Positions 34,585 to 44,386 are shown, numbered from the stretch's first letter. The stretch is 64,000 nt of DNA from DASTCZ01 sp035308165 (GCA_035308165.1 DATGHC010000030.1:18804-82803); one strand, 5' to 3'. Numbers and translations: made by a program. Notes: generated by a model not told the origin, from the sequence alone.

Positions 34585-35880
34585 ATGATCGGAATGCTTC
34601 TCACAATTCAGACAGTCATCGTCCTGGCAATGCTTGTCGGGCTGACGGTATTCGCTTATCTGGACCGCATCTACCGCGAGTTAGGCCGGGTAACGACAAA
34701 GCGCATCCACGGACACCTGGATATATTCGAGGCGGAGATTGAGCCGCGCATCGGATTGCCGCGACGCCGGGCAGCGCTGGGATTCAGCCTGCTGAGCCGG
34801 CTGTGGATGGTGGCGGTCGCGGTGTTGACTGCCCGCGGAGTCCTGCAATTTGTGCCGGACCGCTTGAGCGCGGCCACGGAATTGTTTGTGTTCGTTCCCG
34901 CGGAAGTCCTGATTGCCATGCATTTCCTGCCGGACCTGTTTTTGGCGCGCACCACTGGACGCTGGCTGCGGCCGTTGATGCCGGCGGTGAAGGCGTTTCT
35001 AGTTGTCGTCTGGCCGCTGCGCGTTTCCGTGGAGCTGGCCGCATCGTTGGCGCGAATTTCAGACGAGGATGCGGACGCCGGTGAAACGGAAGAGCAAACA
35101 AACCAGGAGGGGATCGAAGCGCTGGTGGAGGCCGCCCAGGAAGAGGGAATCATTGAGCATGCCGATGCCGAGCTGATTGAACAAGTGATGGAATTCGGCG
35201 ATAAGCGGGTCAGCGAAGTGATGACTCCGCGGCCGGACGTGATCGCGATTTCCACGGATGCTTCGCTTGAGGAATTGCGCGAGCTGGTAGTGGAGAAGAA
35301 GTTCTCGCGGATACCGGTGTTCGGTGAAAATCTTGATGATATGCGAGGGATTGTCTTGGCCCGCGACCTGCTGGAAATCTCCGATGACGAAGGACGTCAT
35401 TTGAAGGTGGAAAAGCTGATTCGTCCCGCGCTGATGGTGCCCGAATCGAAGAAGGGCTCGGAGTTGCTGAAAGAGATGCAGAGGAAGAACCAGCAGGTGG
35501 CTCTGGTGTTCGACGAACACGGGCTTTTCGCGGGGTTGGTCACGGCCGAAGATTTGGTGGAGGAAATTGTCGGAGAGATCGGCGAGCAGGACCGCCATCC
35601 GGCTCCAGATGCGGTGCGCGACGCGGATGGAAGCCTGATTTTGCGGGGGAGCCTGTCGCTGGAAAAGCTTCGTGAGTTGTTCAACATTAAATTGGATGAT
35701 GAAACCAACGAGCCTTACACCACGGTGGCGGGCCTTCTGAACCATCTTGCGGGCCATGTGCCCGCGGCGGGCGAGCGCGTGGAATACGGAGGCTTGCAAT
35801 TTGAGGTGCTGGAGGCAAACCAGCGCAAGGTTCTGAGGCTGCGCGCCCGGAGGCACCCGGCAGCGGTTCCTGCTCGATGA
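34585..35880 (+). CDS. CorC/HlyC-type membrane protein with DUF21, CBS pair and transporter-associated domain
   Basis: Inner-membrane protein of 431 residues, related to magnesium/cobalt efflux-linked and hemolysin-type proteins. Hydrophobic segments near residues 3-26, 66-90 and 105-150 form a divergent N-terminal membrane region; then ERSEVMTPR-like VSEVMTPRPDVIAI opens the CBS pair (about 210-330) and the C-terminal CorC/HlyC domain (ADGSLILRGSLSLEKLREL) follows. The combination ybeY-corC is widely conserved. It starts 19 bases after ybeY. Ion specificity cannot be assigned. Confidence 0.87.
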   Translation: MIGMLLTIQTVIVLAMLVGLTVFAYLDRIYRELGRVTTKRIHGHLDIFEAEIEPRIGLPRRRAALGFSLLSRLWMVAVAVLTARGVLQFVPDRLSAATELFVFVPAEVLIAMHFLPDLFLARTTGRWLRPLMPAVKAFLVVVWPLRVSVELAASLARISDEDADAGETEEQTNQEGIEALVEAAQEEGIIEHADAELIEQVMEFGDKRVSEVMTPRPDVIAISTDASLEELRELVVEKKFSRIPVFGENLDDMRGIVLARDLLEISDDEGRHLKVEKLIRPALMVPESKKGSELLKEMQRKNQQVALVFDEHGLFAGLVTAEDLVEEIVGEIGEQDRHPAPDAVRDADGSLILRGSLSLEKLRELFNIKLDDETNEPYTTVAGLLNHLAGHVPAAGERVEYGGLQFEVLEANQRKVLRLRARRHPAAVPAR

Positions 35881-35934
35881 GATTTTCCTGACAATTGTTT
35901 TCCCACAACGGCGTGTCTGGAGTGCGCCAACCAA

Positions 35935-36960
35935 ATGCCATCCGGAGGAAACTCGAAAGAATTCAGATGCGGATTTGTGGCCATTATTGGCCGACCGAAC
36001 GTGGGGAAGTCCACGCTGGTGAACCGTCTGGTGGGGCAGAAGATCAGCATTGTCACGCAGAAGCCGCAGACGACGCGGAATCGCATTCAGGGGATCGTGA
36101 ACCGTCCGGGCGCGCAGGTCATTCTGATTGATACCCCGGGATTGAATGAGGGGGGCACGGCCTTGCGGCGCCACATGTTGCAGGAAATCGCGCAGGCGAT
36201 GGAGGGCGTCGATCTGCTGTCGGTAATGCTGGACGCGAGTGGCCCCATCGGACCTGGGGACAAAGCGGTCTTGCAGCGGGCCAATCAATTTAACGGGAAA
36301 GCGATTCTTCTGATCAACAAAATTGATCGCGTACCCAAGGAGACGCTGCTTCCAATGATGGAGGCGTGCAGCCGGCTGCGCGAGTGGGTGGCGATAATTC
36401 CGATATCGGCGAGGGACGGAGACGGTGTGGAGAGTGCGCTAAAGGAATTTGCTGAAAACCTTCCCGTAGGCGAGCCCCTGTTCCCGCTCGATCAGGTAAC
36501 GGACCAGCCGGAGCGGTTCCTGGCCGGGGAAATTGTGCGCGAGAAGGCCATGTCTCTGACGCGTCAGGAAGTTCCGCATGCGATTGCGGCGATCGTGGAT
36601 TCCTTTGAAGAAAAGCCGAAACTGACGTTGATTCGCGTGACGCTCTACGTGGAGCAAGAAGGGCAAAAGGGAATTCTAATTGGGCGCGGCGGCGAAATGC
36701 TGAAGCATATTGGCACCGCTGCCCGAGCGGAAATTGAAGCTATGCTGGGCGTGAAGGTCTTCCTGGAGTTGCACGTGAAAGTGCAGCCCGGATGGCGTGA
36801 CAACCCCGCGATGGTCCGGCAACTGGATTGGAGGACTCAGCTTGAAGGATTGAGCGAGCTGGGCGATGAATTGAATGAAGATCTCGACGAGGCTGAAAAC
36901 CTTGAAGATCAGGAAGATGATCGTGAAGGGGACCACAAAGACACCGGGGGCGAAGGATAG
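35935..36960 (+). CDS. era: GTPase Era
   Basis: Ribosome-assembly GTPase binding the 16S rRNA 3' end. G1 GRPNVGKST at about residue 17, the switch region QTTRNRIQGI, G3 DTPGLNE, G4 NKID and the C-terminal KH domain (YVEQEGQKGILIGRGGEMLK) are all present. At 341 residues it is longer than typical (about 300): the C-terminus after the KH domain adds a very acidic tail (about residues 305-341, runs of D and E). ATG 35935 begins shortly before G1. It converges on the kinase gene with only 11 bases between. Confidence 0.95.
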   Translation: MPSGGNSKEFRCGFVAIIGRPNVGKSTLVNRLVGQKISIVTQKPQTTRNRIQGIVNRPGAQVILIDTPGLNEGGTALRRHMLQEIAQAMEGVDLLSVMLDASGPIGPGDKAVLQRANQFNGKAILLINKIDRVPKETLLPMMEACSRLREWVAIIPISARDGDGVESALKEFAENLPVGEPLFPLDQVTDQPERFLAGEIVREKAMSLTRQEVPHAIAAIVDSFEEKPKLTLIRVTLYVEQEGQKGILIGRGGEMLKHIGTAARAEIEAMLGVKVFLELHVKVQPGWRDNPAMVRQLDWRTQLEGLSELGDELNEDLDEAENLEDQEDDREGDHKDTGGEG

Positions 36961-36971
36961 GGAACCGCCGG

Positions 36972-39947
36972 CTACCTCAGTTGAGTGTATTCAGCTTTCG
37001 CTTGTTTCAAGATCGGGACATCCGGGTCGGCATCTTTCCACATCGCAAGGAAATCCTGGTAGGCCTTTCGCGCGCCCGCGACGTCGCCGGTCAATACACG
37101 CGCTCGCGCCATGCCCAGGTGCGCCAATGGCTCTGTTACTGACGATCTGACTACGCCGGGGTGATCCAACAGTTTTTGAAATTCCGTTGCGGCTTCCGCT
37201 CCCTTTTTCAGGCCCAGATATGCCAGTCCGCGAAGAAAAGCGGGATCCAGATTAGCGGCATTCCCCATTTCGTAAGGCGTGACAGATTGCAGCAAGTCGA
37301 CTGCCCCGGCAAAATTTCCGTGGCTGTATTGCATTACGGCTTGCAAACTTGGCAGGAAAACGTTTTGGATAACCGTATCGTGCGGATAGCGCTTGGACAG
37401 ATCGTCGTGGATGGATTGCGCCCGGGCATTTTCCCCCAAAAGCGCGAACGCGGAGGATGCATTAACGTCAACAATTCGTGAGGTGGACATCCCCGTCGCC
37501 GCCAGTGCGTCCTGGCGTGCGTGCGAACTGTCGCCAAACAGCGCCTCCACCAGCGCCACTCCCGCATCCACGGAAGCAACCCGTTCCTTGTCCTGCGCGC
37601 CATGCGCGGCACTCAGGGATCGCATCGCCAATTCGCGAGCTCTATTCTCCTGACCGTAGAAGGCCGCCATATTGCTTTCCATACCGAGAACATTTGCTTC
37701 CTGGTCGGGCCGGGCGGCGAGCCAATCCAGATGCTGCTTCATCTCTGCCCCATTGTTTTGGCTCCAGCCCATATAAAACATATACGTATGGTAGTCCGGC
37801 GAATCCTTGTCGTTCGCGTATATTTTTTCGATCATGGAGCGGGCTTCGTCGAAGCGGCCATTTGTTATGTAGGAATTCATGAGTTGAGATGAAACGAGAA
37901 TGCTTCCCGGCTGCAACCGGGATGCCTCCTGGTAGGAGGCCAGAGCCTTGCTGAGCTGCCCGATTTCGTCGTAGATGATTCCCGAATTCAAATCAATTGG
38001 GCCGGCATCCTTCGGATAGGTCTGCTTCCATAGGTCGTAAACTTGAATGGCCTTTTCCAAATCTCCGTTGAAGAATTGTTCGTAGTGAGAGGTGATGTAA
38101 AACTTCTCGCGGTCGCTCACGCGGTCGCGCAAGTCATAAGCCTTCTTGATGTTTTCCTTGGAAAGATCCGTCTTGCCCTGATTGCTGTACACGGTTCCGA
38201 GGCTGGCGTAGGCCATCGCAAAATTGGGGTCGAGAGTGGCCGCGCGCTGAAACAAGGGAAGCGCCCCATTGTTATCGCCCTTCTTAATCAGGGTCTCGCG
38301 GCCCATGGAGTAGGACTTCAGAGCTTCGAGCGAAGTGGTGGTAGCTTCTTCCAGAGGGCTGCTATATTTTTCGATAGAGCGCAGCGACTCTCCCAGTTTT
38401 CCCCTGATGCCGGAGGCCAACTTGGTAAGGGCGGGCAGGACGTGGTCCTTGTCGGCGGCCTGCGATTCCACGCTGGCAAGCGTCGCTCCGGTTCCGCAGT
38501 TCATGGCCTTTAAGATCAGGTTGTACTCGCTGCCGATTTGAGCAATGGAACCCTCGAGTGTCGCGACGCTTCCGGTCCGGGTGCAGATCTGCCGAGCCAC
38601 GTCGTCCGTGATTTTCGTCATGGCCGGCACACCCATTAAGCTCAACGTGCCGGTGATTTGCTGGTCGGACAAGATGTTGAGGTAAGGGGATTGTTCCAAC
38701 TGGACAGCCAGTCCTTGCCGGAGGGTGCCGTCAAACACGGTATCGCCGGTAGTGTTCGAAAAGTCAGCGATGACCACAGAATCTTTTTCGGTCAGGACCG
38801 GCGCGCTGTGCGCGTAGAAATAGCCTCCCAGACCAATAGCGACCACCACAAGGGCTCCGATGGGAGCCCAAAGCTTCAGCCCCAACCGCGCGCGGGGAAC
38901 GGCTCTCGTAGAGCCGGATTCGCTGGCGGACATCCGCCACGATTCGAATGCCGGCTCGCTTCCTGAACGATGTGTCGCGGCGTTTGATCGTGCGCCTGTG
39001 GCTGCAACTGTTGTTTCCGCGGAACCGACCCCGGAGGCGACGGTTTCACTCGTGGTCGTACGAATACTTCGCGAGGAATCTGTTTCACGCTTCAGGCGCT
39101 TCAGGTCGCTGCGAACGTCCGCGGCGCTCTGGTAGCGCATCTCCGGATCTTTTTCGAGTAACTTATTTATGGTGCGCTCGAGCTCGGCGGGGAGTTCCTG
39201 ATTCAGCCGCACCGGCGCGGTTTGCGCTTTGTGAAGAATGGAATCAAAAATTGCGGCGGTAGTGGCGCCGGAAAAAGGAAGCGCACCCGTGGCCATCTGG
39301 TAGAGCACCACTCCAAACGAAAAAAGATCGGTCCGCGAATCGAGCGGTTTGCCCAGGGCCTGTTCCGGCGACATGTAGGCAACCGTTCCCACAGCGGTTC
39401 CCGGGCTGGTGAGATGGTCTTGAGTGACGGTTTCCACCACCGTCGCATCGGACATCGGCTCCGGCTGCCGGGAGCCGCCGGTCTGCTTGGCCAAGCCAAA
39501 ATCGAGGAGCTTGGCATGATTTCTTGAAGTAACAAAAATATTTGCCGGTTTGATGTCGCGGTGAATGATGCCCTTGGCATGCGCGGCGTCCAGGGCATCG
39601 GCAATTTCCATGCCGAGGTCGAGAATTTGATCCAATTCCAACGGACGATTGCCGATCAAATGCTTAAGGGTCGAACCCTCGAGAAACTGCATGGCGATGA
39701 AGGGCTTGCCATCATATTCAGAGATTTCGTAAATGGTGCAGATGTTTGGGTGATCGAGCGCAGACGCTGATTTGGCCTCACGCTCAAAGCGCTCCAGCGA
39801 ATTGGGATCACTGGCCAGATCCTCGGGCAGGAATTTCAGCGCGACGAAACGGTCCAGGCGCGTATCCTGCGCCTTGTAAACAACACCCATCCCACCGTCG
39901 CCCAGACGGGCAATCACTCGATAATGGCCTATCTCTTTTCCAATCAT
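36972..39947 (-). CDS. Transmembrane Ser/Thr protein kinase with TPR sensor region
   Basis: Eukaryote-like kinase of 991 residues. The N-terminal domain has the glycine loop GDGGMGVVYKAQ, the Lys in VALKFLPEDL, HRDIKPANI at about residue 129 and LLDFGLAKQ at about 149. After a Ser/Thr-rich juxtamembrane region there is one hydrophobic segment at about 360-382 (APIGALVVVAIGLGGYFY), then an extracytoplasmic part with a putative ligand-like domain (about 385-520) and many TPR-type repeats to the C-terminus (for example NFAMAYASLGTVYSNQGK, GNAANLDPAFLRGLAYLGLK). This architecture is frequent in Acidobacteriota. It is monocistronic on the minus strand. Partner and signal unknown. Confidence 0.93.
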   Translation of the reverse strand: MIGKEIGHYRVIARLGDGGMGVVYKAQDTRLDRFVALKFLPEDLASDPNSLERFEREAKSASALDHPNICTIYEISEYDGKPFIAMQFLEGSTLKHLIGNRPLELDQILDLGMEIADALDAAHAKGIIHRDIKPANIFVTSRNHAKLLDFGLAKQTGGSRQPEPMSDATVVETVTQDHLTSPGTAVGTVAYMSPEQALGKPLDSRTDLFSFGVVLYQMATGALPFSGATTAAIFDSILHKAQTAPVRLNQELPAELERTINKLLEKDPEMRYQSAADVRSDLKRLKRETDSSRSIRTTTSETVASGVGSAETTVAATGARSNAATHRSGSEPAFESWRMSASESGSTRAVPRARLGLKLWAPIGALVVVAIGLGGYFYAHSAPVLTEKDSVVIADFSNTTGDTVFDGTLRQGLAVQLEQSPYLNILSDQQITGTLSLMGVPAMTKITDDVARQICTRTGSVATLEGSIAQIGSEYNLILKAMNCGTGATLASVESQAADKDHVLPALTKLASGIRGKLGESLRSIEKYSSPLEEATTTSLEALKSYSMGRETLIKKGDNNGALPLFQRAATLDPNFAMAYASLGTVYSNQGKTDLSKENIKKAYDLRDRVSDREKFYITSHYEQFFNGDLEKAIQVYDLWKQTYPKDAGPIDLNSGIIYDEIGQLSKALASYQEASRLQPGSILVSSQLMNSYITNGRFDEARSMIEKIYANDKDSPDYHTYMFYMGWSQNNGAEMKQHLDWLAARPDQEANVLGMESNMAAFYGQENRARELAMRSLSAAHGAQDKERVASVDAGVALVEALFGDSSHARQDALAATGMSTSRIVDVNASSAFALLGENARAQSIHDDLSKRYPHDTVIQNVFLPSLQAVMQYSHGNFAGAVDLLQSVTPYEMGNAANLDPAFLRGLAYLGLKKGAEAATEFQKLLDHPGVVRSSVTEPLAHLGMARARVLTGDVAGARKAYQDFLAMWKDADPDVPILKQAKAEYTQLR

Positions 39948-39994
39948 GCCAAGTGCGACTCGTGGGAATTATACGGGAAAAAGAGGCCAAATCC

Positions 39995-41347
39995 CTATGC
40001 TTCCGCGGTCGAAATGCCCAGGGATTTCATTTTTCTGTAGAGGTGGCTCCGTTCCAATCCCAAGGCTTCCGCGGTTCGTGTCATGTTCCACTGATTCTCT
40101 TCCAGCTTCCGCAAAATGAAATCACGCTCGTAAGCGGCCCTGGCGTCGTGGAGTGAGGCGTGCGGCTGCTGGGCATTGCGCGAACCGCGATAAAGCTCGG
40201 GCGGCAGGTGGTGGGGCTCGATTCGTTGTTGAGGACAGACGATCACCAACCGTTCGATCAGGTTGCGCAGCTCGCGGACGTTTCCGGGCCAGGAATAGCG
40301 CATGAGCACATCCATGGCGGCTTCGCTCAGTTCGCGCGGGCGCTTGCCGTAAGCGGCGCTGAATTCCGCCAGATACCGGCGCGCGAACAAGGGAATATCT
40401 TCGGCGCGCTCGCGGAGAGCAGGAACGTAAAAGGGAATTACGTTCAACCGATAAAACAAATCTTCACGGAATGTGCCTCGAGAAATTTCTTCCTCGAGCT
40501 TCTTGTTGGTCGCGGCGATCACGCGGACGTCAACGGTGATAGCCGTATTGGAGCCAACCGGTTCGAACCGCTGCTCCTCCAGCACGCGCAAAACCTTGGC
40601 CTGGGTCTTCAAGCTCATGTCGCCAACTTCGTCGAGGAAAAGTGTGCCGGTATCGGCCTTCTGGAACTTTCCAATCTTGTCGTCGGTGGCGCCCGTGAAA
40701 CTGCCTTTGACGTGCCCAAACAATTCGGATTCGATCAGCTCGTCGGGGATCGCGGCGCAGTTGACTTCAACGAAGGGCTGCGATCGTCGCAGGCTCGCAG
40801 CGTGAAGTCCGCGCGCGACGACTTCTTTCCCGGTGCCGCTTTCACCAAATATCAGGACGCGCCCGTTGGTCGGGGCAGTCAAAACGATTTGCTGGCGAAG
40901 GGCTTTGAGCGGCATGCTTTCGCCGATAATTTCGTAGCGCTGCTCCAGTTCCGCGCGGAGGCGGCGGTTTTCTTCTTCGAGACGCAAATACTCAAGCGCG
41001 TTTTTGACTACCAGACCGATTTTTTCGAGAGACAGCGGTTTTTCCACGAAGTCGAATGCGCCAAGTTTCGTTGCACGCACCGCAGACTCGATATTGCCGT
41101 GCCCGGAAATCATCACCACCATAGGGGCGGGGTCGTTTTCGCGCAGGCGGCGCAAAGTTTCCATGCCGTCGATTCCGGGCAGCCAAATGTCGAGCAGGAC
41201 GACATCCACGGGTTTGCGTTCGACTGATTCAAGACATGCTTCGCCGGAGGCGACGGCGTCCACTTCATAGCCGTCTTCCTGCAGCGCCGATCGGAGGGAT
41301 TGGCGGATGCCCGTTTCGTCGTCCACGATGAGAATGGTTGGCGGCAT
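39995..41347 (-). CDS. NtrC-type sigma-54-dependent response regulator
   Basis: Receiver-AAA+-HTH activator of 450 residues. The receiver has phospho-acceptor Asp in VVLLDIWLPG (about residue 52), the AAA+ domain Walker A GESGTGKE (about 166), the sigma-54 contact loop GSFTGA (Ser in place of the usual Ala, about 216), and FLDEVGDMSLKTQAKVLRV. A Fis-type HTH closes it: NQWNMTRTAEALGLERSHLY. It is downstream of the NtrY-like kinase by 11 bases, so they should form a two-component pair. In related genomes NtrYX pairs govern nitrogen, redox or envelope responses. Confidence 0.94.
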   Translation of the reverse strand: MPPTILIVDDETGIRQSLRSALQEDGYEVDAVASGEACLESVERKPVDVVLLDIWLPGIDGMETLRRLRENDPAPMVVMISGHGNIESAVRATKLGAFDFVEKPLSLEKIGLVVKNALEYLRLEEENRRLRAELEQRYEIIGESMPLKALRQQIVLTAPTNGRVLIFGESGTGKEVVARGLHAASLRRSQPFVEVNCAAIPDELIESELFGHVKGSFTGATDDKIGKFQKADTGTLFLDEVGDMSLKTQAKVLRVLEEQRFEPVGSNTAITVDVRVIAATNKKLEEEISRGTFREDLFYRLNVIPFYVPALRERAEDIPLFARRYLAEFSAAYGKRPRELSEAAMDVLMRYSWPGNVRELRNLIERLVIVCPQQRIEPHHLPPELYRGSRNAQQPHASLHDARAAYERDFILRKLEENQWNMTRTAEALGLERSHLYRKMKSLGISTAEA

Positions 41348-41358
41348 ATGGTTCGGAA

Positions 41359-43551
41359 TCAGGGAACCCGTGAGGCCTCCGAAGCAACCGGCGCGGCAGT
41401 TAGTTCTGTGGCCGGAATTCGAAGAATAAATCGCGAACCGACGGGCAGATTATCCTCGACCCGGAGGGTGCCGTTGTGTTCGGCAGCGACTCGCGCCGCG
41501 ATAGCCAGGCCCAGGCCTGTCCCACGATCTTTGGTGGAAAAGTGCGGGAGGAATAGTTTGTCCTTGTCGTCCGGAGAAATTCCACAACCGGTGTCGGCAA
41601 CGACAATTTCAAGCGCGTCACCGCTTCCCGTGCGCCGAGTGGAGAGCTGCAACTCTTTCACCGGCGAACTTTCTAGGGCCTCGGCGGCGTTATCAATCAG
41701 ATTGACGACCACTCCGCGGAGCAGCTCGCCATCCGCTTTGATGGGCGGCAGCTCTCGCGAAAAATCCGTGCGCACGGTGATGCCCTCGAGCCTGCCCCGA
41801 AAAACATCCAGGGCCTGGTGAACGATGGAGTTGGCATCAGCAACCGCCAGCCGCGCCTGCGGAAAGCGCACGAACCTGGAAAACTCATCCACCAGGGACT
41901 TCAGGGACTCCACTTCGCGGCCGATTGAAGTCGCACATTCGCTGACCAGGTTCTCCAGGCCGGTATCACGCGATGTCTCGGACGATTCGCCGGTTTTGCG
42001 CGAGACATAGCGGGCCAGGCGATCGGCAGAAAGCTGGATGGGCGTGAGCGGGTTCTTTATTTCGTGCGCGATGCGCTGAGCGACTTCCTGCCAGGCGGCC
42101 AGCTTTTGCGCGCGCAACAGATCGGTCAGGTCGTCAACCACCACCAGGTAACCGGTGTTGGCGCTGCCCGTTCCCAGGGCGCTGACGGTCACGGCCGCGT
42201 GCATCACGCGCCCGGCCATGCGCAATTCCATGGCTCTCGAAACCGCGCCCAGACGCTGCGATCTCCGGAGCAGGGCTTGAAAATCACGGGCGGCCTGCTC
42301 TCCGACGATTTCCGGCAGCACCTTTGCAGACCGCGCCTGTTCGCCAAAGATTCTCGCCGCGGAGCTGTTCACGCGCAAGACGTTTCCGGCGGCATCCACG
42401 GAAATCACACCCGTGGGAATATTTTCGAGCACGGTTTCCAGAAGTTTTCGCCTGCTTTCAATTTCCTGAAGCGCCTGTTGCAAACTGCGCGTGAACTCGT
42501 TGATTTGGCGGCGGCTGTCAAAAAGCTGAGCAGTCATTACATTGAACGAATTTACAAGCGAACCCAACTCATCCTGCGCTTGAGTTTCCACGCGATAATC
42601 GAAATCGCCCTTTGAAACTGCACGTGTTCCGTCAGCCAAAGCCTGAATAGGGACGGTAACCTGGTTGGACAGATAAAGGGCGATCCAGGTTACCGCGAAC
42701 ATGAGCATGACTGTGAAGAGCGCTAGCGCCAAAAGCAATTGGGTCTTCAAAGCGCGGTAGTGTTGGGATTCGGATGTGTAGATTTCAAGTTGATGATTGA
42801 TGCGCTCGGGGCGGTCGATGACGTTTGGTGTGGTCCGGCGCAAAACGATTACGGAACCGTCCGCCAAAGGGGCGCGTCCGATCGTGGAATAAACGTCTCC
42901 TATTTTCCAAATTTCAGCACCGCTGGGAAGGGTCTTGTCCAGAGATCCTGGAGCCCCTTGCGGTGTTGGAAAAGATGCCGCGGACTGAATCACTCGGCCG
43001 TTCGAATCCAGCAACAGGATTCCATCTACTCCGGGCATGAACCTGTCGAGCAACTCCTTAACTGCTTCCTGGGACTGATTGGCCCCCAATTGCTGAGCGG
43101 CGATACCAGCATAGGCGTTCAGACGTTCGCGCTCACGGCCCCCGAGATCGTTGACCAGGTCAACGCTCTCCTTCGCAGCTTGTTCCACGCTCTGCGGAAA
43201 CCAGCGACTCAGAGAGTGGTTCAGCAGGGCGTAACTGCTGAAAAACATGAAGAGCACGGGGAGCAAAGAAATCGCCATGGCTCCCAAAACCATTTTCGTC
43301 TTGAAGCGGACACCAAGCTGGCCTCTGCGGCGCTCGGCCCACAATCTTAAGAGGCTCCGGCCAAGAACCAAACTGAATATGATGAGCGCCGCGACGATGA
43401 ATACCGTGAGCGCGAAAAATACAAATGCATCCGTCCACTGGCCGGCATTGGGAAATACGTCGAACGATCCCAGAGTAATTACAGCGGCAAGAAGAAACGT
43501 GACCAGCAATCCGGAAATCCACAACCAAACTCGAGAGGGGCGCCGAGTCAT
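41359..43551 (-). CDS. NtrY-like membrane sensor histidine kinase
   Basis: A 730-residue kinase. Three N-terminal hydrophobic segments (about residues 9-30, 40-65 and 88-112), an extracytoplasmic region, a further TM near 270-295 (LLLALALFTVMLMFAVTWIA) and HAMP precede a PAS domain (about 375-455). The phospho-acceptor histidine is in RIAHEIKNPLTPIQLSADRL at about residue 495, the N box is NLIDNAAEAL, and the G boxes are DTGCGISPDDK and GTGLGLAIA. The overall order is that of NtrY. Its start overlaps the end of the glycosylase gene by four bases, an unusual but clear operon link. Confidence 0.94.
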   Translation of the reverse strand: MTRRPSRVWLWISGLLVTFLLAAVITLGSFDVFPNAGQWTDAFVFFALTVFIVAALIIFSLVLGRSLLRLWAERRRGQLGVRFKTKMVLGAMAISLLPVLFMFFSSYALLNHSLSRWFPQSVEQAAKESVDLVNDLGGRERERLNAYAGIAAQQLGANQSQEAVKELLDRFMPGVDGILLLDSNGRVIQSAASFPTPQGAPGSLDKTLPSGAEIWKIGDVYSTIGRAPLADGSVIVLRRTTPNVIDRPERINHQLEIYTSESQHYRALKTQLLLALALFTVMLMFAVTWIALYLSNQVTVPIQALADGTRAVSKGDFDYRVETQAQDELGSLVNSFNVMTAQLFDSRRQINEFTRSLQQALQEIESRRKLLETVLENIPTGVISVDAAGNVLRVNSSAARIFGEQARSAKVLPEIVGEQAARDFQALLRRSQRLGAVSRAMELRMAGRVMHAAVTVSALGTGSANTGYLVVVDDLTDLLRAQKLAAWQEVAQRIAHEIKNPLTPIQLSADRLARYVSRKTGESSETSRDTGLENLVSECATSIGREVESLKSLVDEFSRFVRFPQARLAVADANSIVHQALDVFRGRLEGITVRTDFSRELPPIKADGELLRGVVVNLIDNAAEALESSPVKELQLSTRRTGSGDALEIVVADTGCGISPDDKDKLFLPHFSTKDRGTGLGLAIAARVAAEHNGTLRVEDNLPVGSRFILRIPATELTAAPVASEASRVP

Positions 43552-44309
43552 GGGTTCGCCTCAACGGAGAGGATCGCACCTGGAGGCAGAAACTTGCCCA
43601 ACGGACATTCGGCGCAGAGCGGTTTCTTCGTACGGCACCATTTCTTTCCGGTATTTACGATGAGCGCGTGGTATTCGTTGTAGAGCTTCGCGTCCTGCGG
43701 TAATCGGTCTTCAAACATGGCTCGTATCTCATCATAATCCTCTTTGCCGTTCGAGAGGCCATGCCTGGCAAGGATTCTGCGAGTGTAGGCGTCCACCACA
43801 AAGATCCGATGCAGTCCTGCGTAAAGCAAAATAGAGTCTGCCGTCTCCGGTCCAATGCCGTGTACGGCAAGAAGTTTCTGCCGCAGGAGTTCCGTTGGCG
43901 TGGCAAACATGCGTTTCAGGGAGCCGCCGTATTCACTCTGTAGAAAGTGGACAAAGGCCTTCAGCTTTCTGGCCTTTTGCCGGAAGTATCCCGAGGAGCG
44001 CACCATGTTCCCCAACCGTCGAGGGGAAATTTGTTTGATCGCCCGGATGCTCAAGAGCCGCTCGCGTCTTAGATTGGCAATTGCTCGTTCGACATTAGTC
44101 CAGGCCGTGTTTTGGGTCAGGATCGCTCCAACGATTACCTCGAATGGGCTTCCTGCGGGCCACCAGTGCATAGGCCCAAGGGCTTCGCTCATCGCCAGAT
44201 AGTATTCCACCAGTTTCCTACCCCGGTCGGCTCCATCCCATTGAAGGCTCGGGGATTGAGAAGACTGCGGCAGTGGAAACAATTTTCTAGTTGGCTTTGC
44301 AGCTTGCAT
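43548..44309 (-). CDS. Endonuclease III-like HhH-GPD DNA glycosylase, likely monofunctional
   Basis: Base-excision repair glycosylase of 253 residues. The helix-hairpin-helix reads LLAVHGIGPETADSILLY and the catalytic Asp is in FVVDAYTRRIL. In endonuclease III a lysine in the HhH gives AP-lyase activity; here that position is Glu (PETADS), so a monofunctional enzyme is expected. The C-terminal cluster motif CRTKKPLCAECPLGKFLP has three of the four iron-sulfur cysteines, with Leu at the fourth site. The segment WWPAGSPFEVIVGAILTQNT identifies the COG2231-like branch, which includes 3-methyladenine glycosylases. It heads the minus-strand operon with the NtrY/NtrC pair. Confidence 0.88.
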   Translation of the reverse strand: MQAAKPTRKLFPLPQSSQSPSLQWDGADRGRKLVEYYLAMSEALGPMHWWPAGSPFEVIVGAILTQNTAWTNVERAIANLRRERLLSIRAIKQISPRRLGNMVRSSGYFRQKARKLKAFVHFLQSEYGGSLKRMFATPTELLRQKLLAVHGIGPETADSILLYAGLHRIFVVDAYTRRILARHGLSNGKEDYDEIRAMFEDRLPQDAKLYNEYHALIVNTGKKWCRTKKPLCAECPLGKFLPPGAILSVEANP

Positions 44310-44386
44310 TCAAAACGAAGATAGCGACCCATACCCGTCGAGTCAAGGCAAGGGCTGCCGCGACAAGGACATATGGTATTCCGCCA

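Noticed and set aside
40555..40575. tRNA-like GGTTCGAACC string
   Set aside because: It falls inside the conserved AAA+ region of the NtrC-like gene and has no acceptor or anticodon stem around it.
40160..41227. 355-codon open frame on the plus strand inside the NtrC-like gene
   Set aside because: It lies wholly antisense to a gene with clear catalytic motifs; the codon bias of the real gene keeps the opposite frame open. Its product has no recognisable features.
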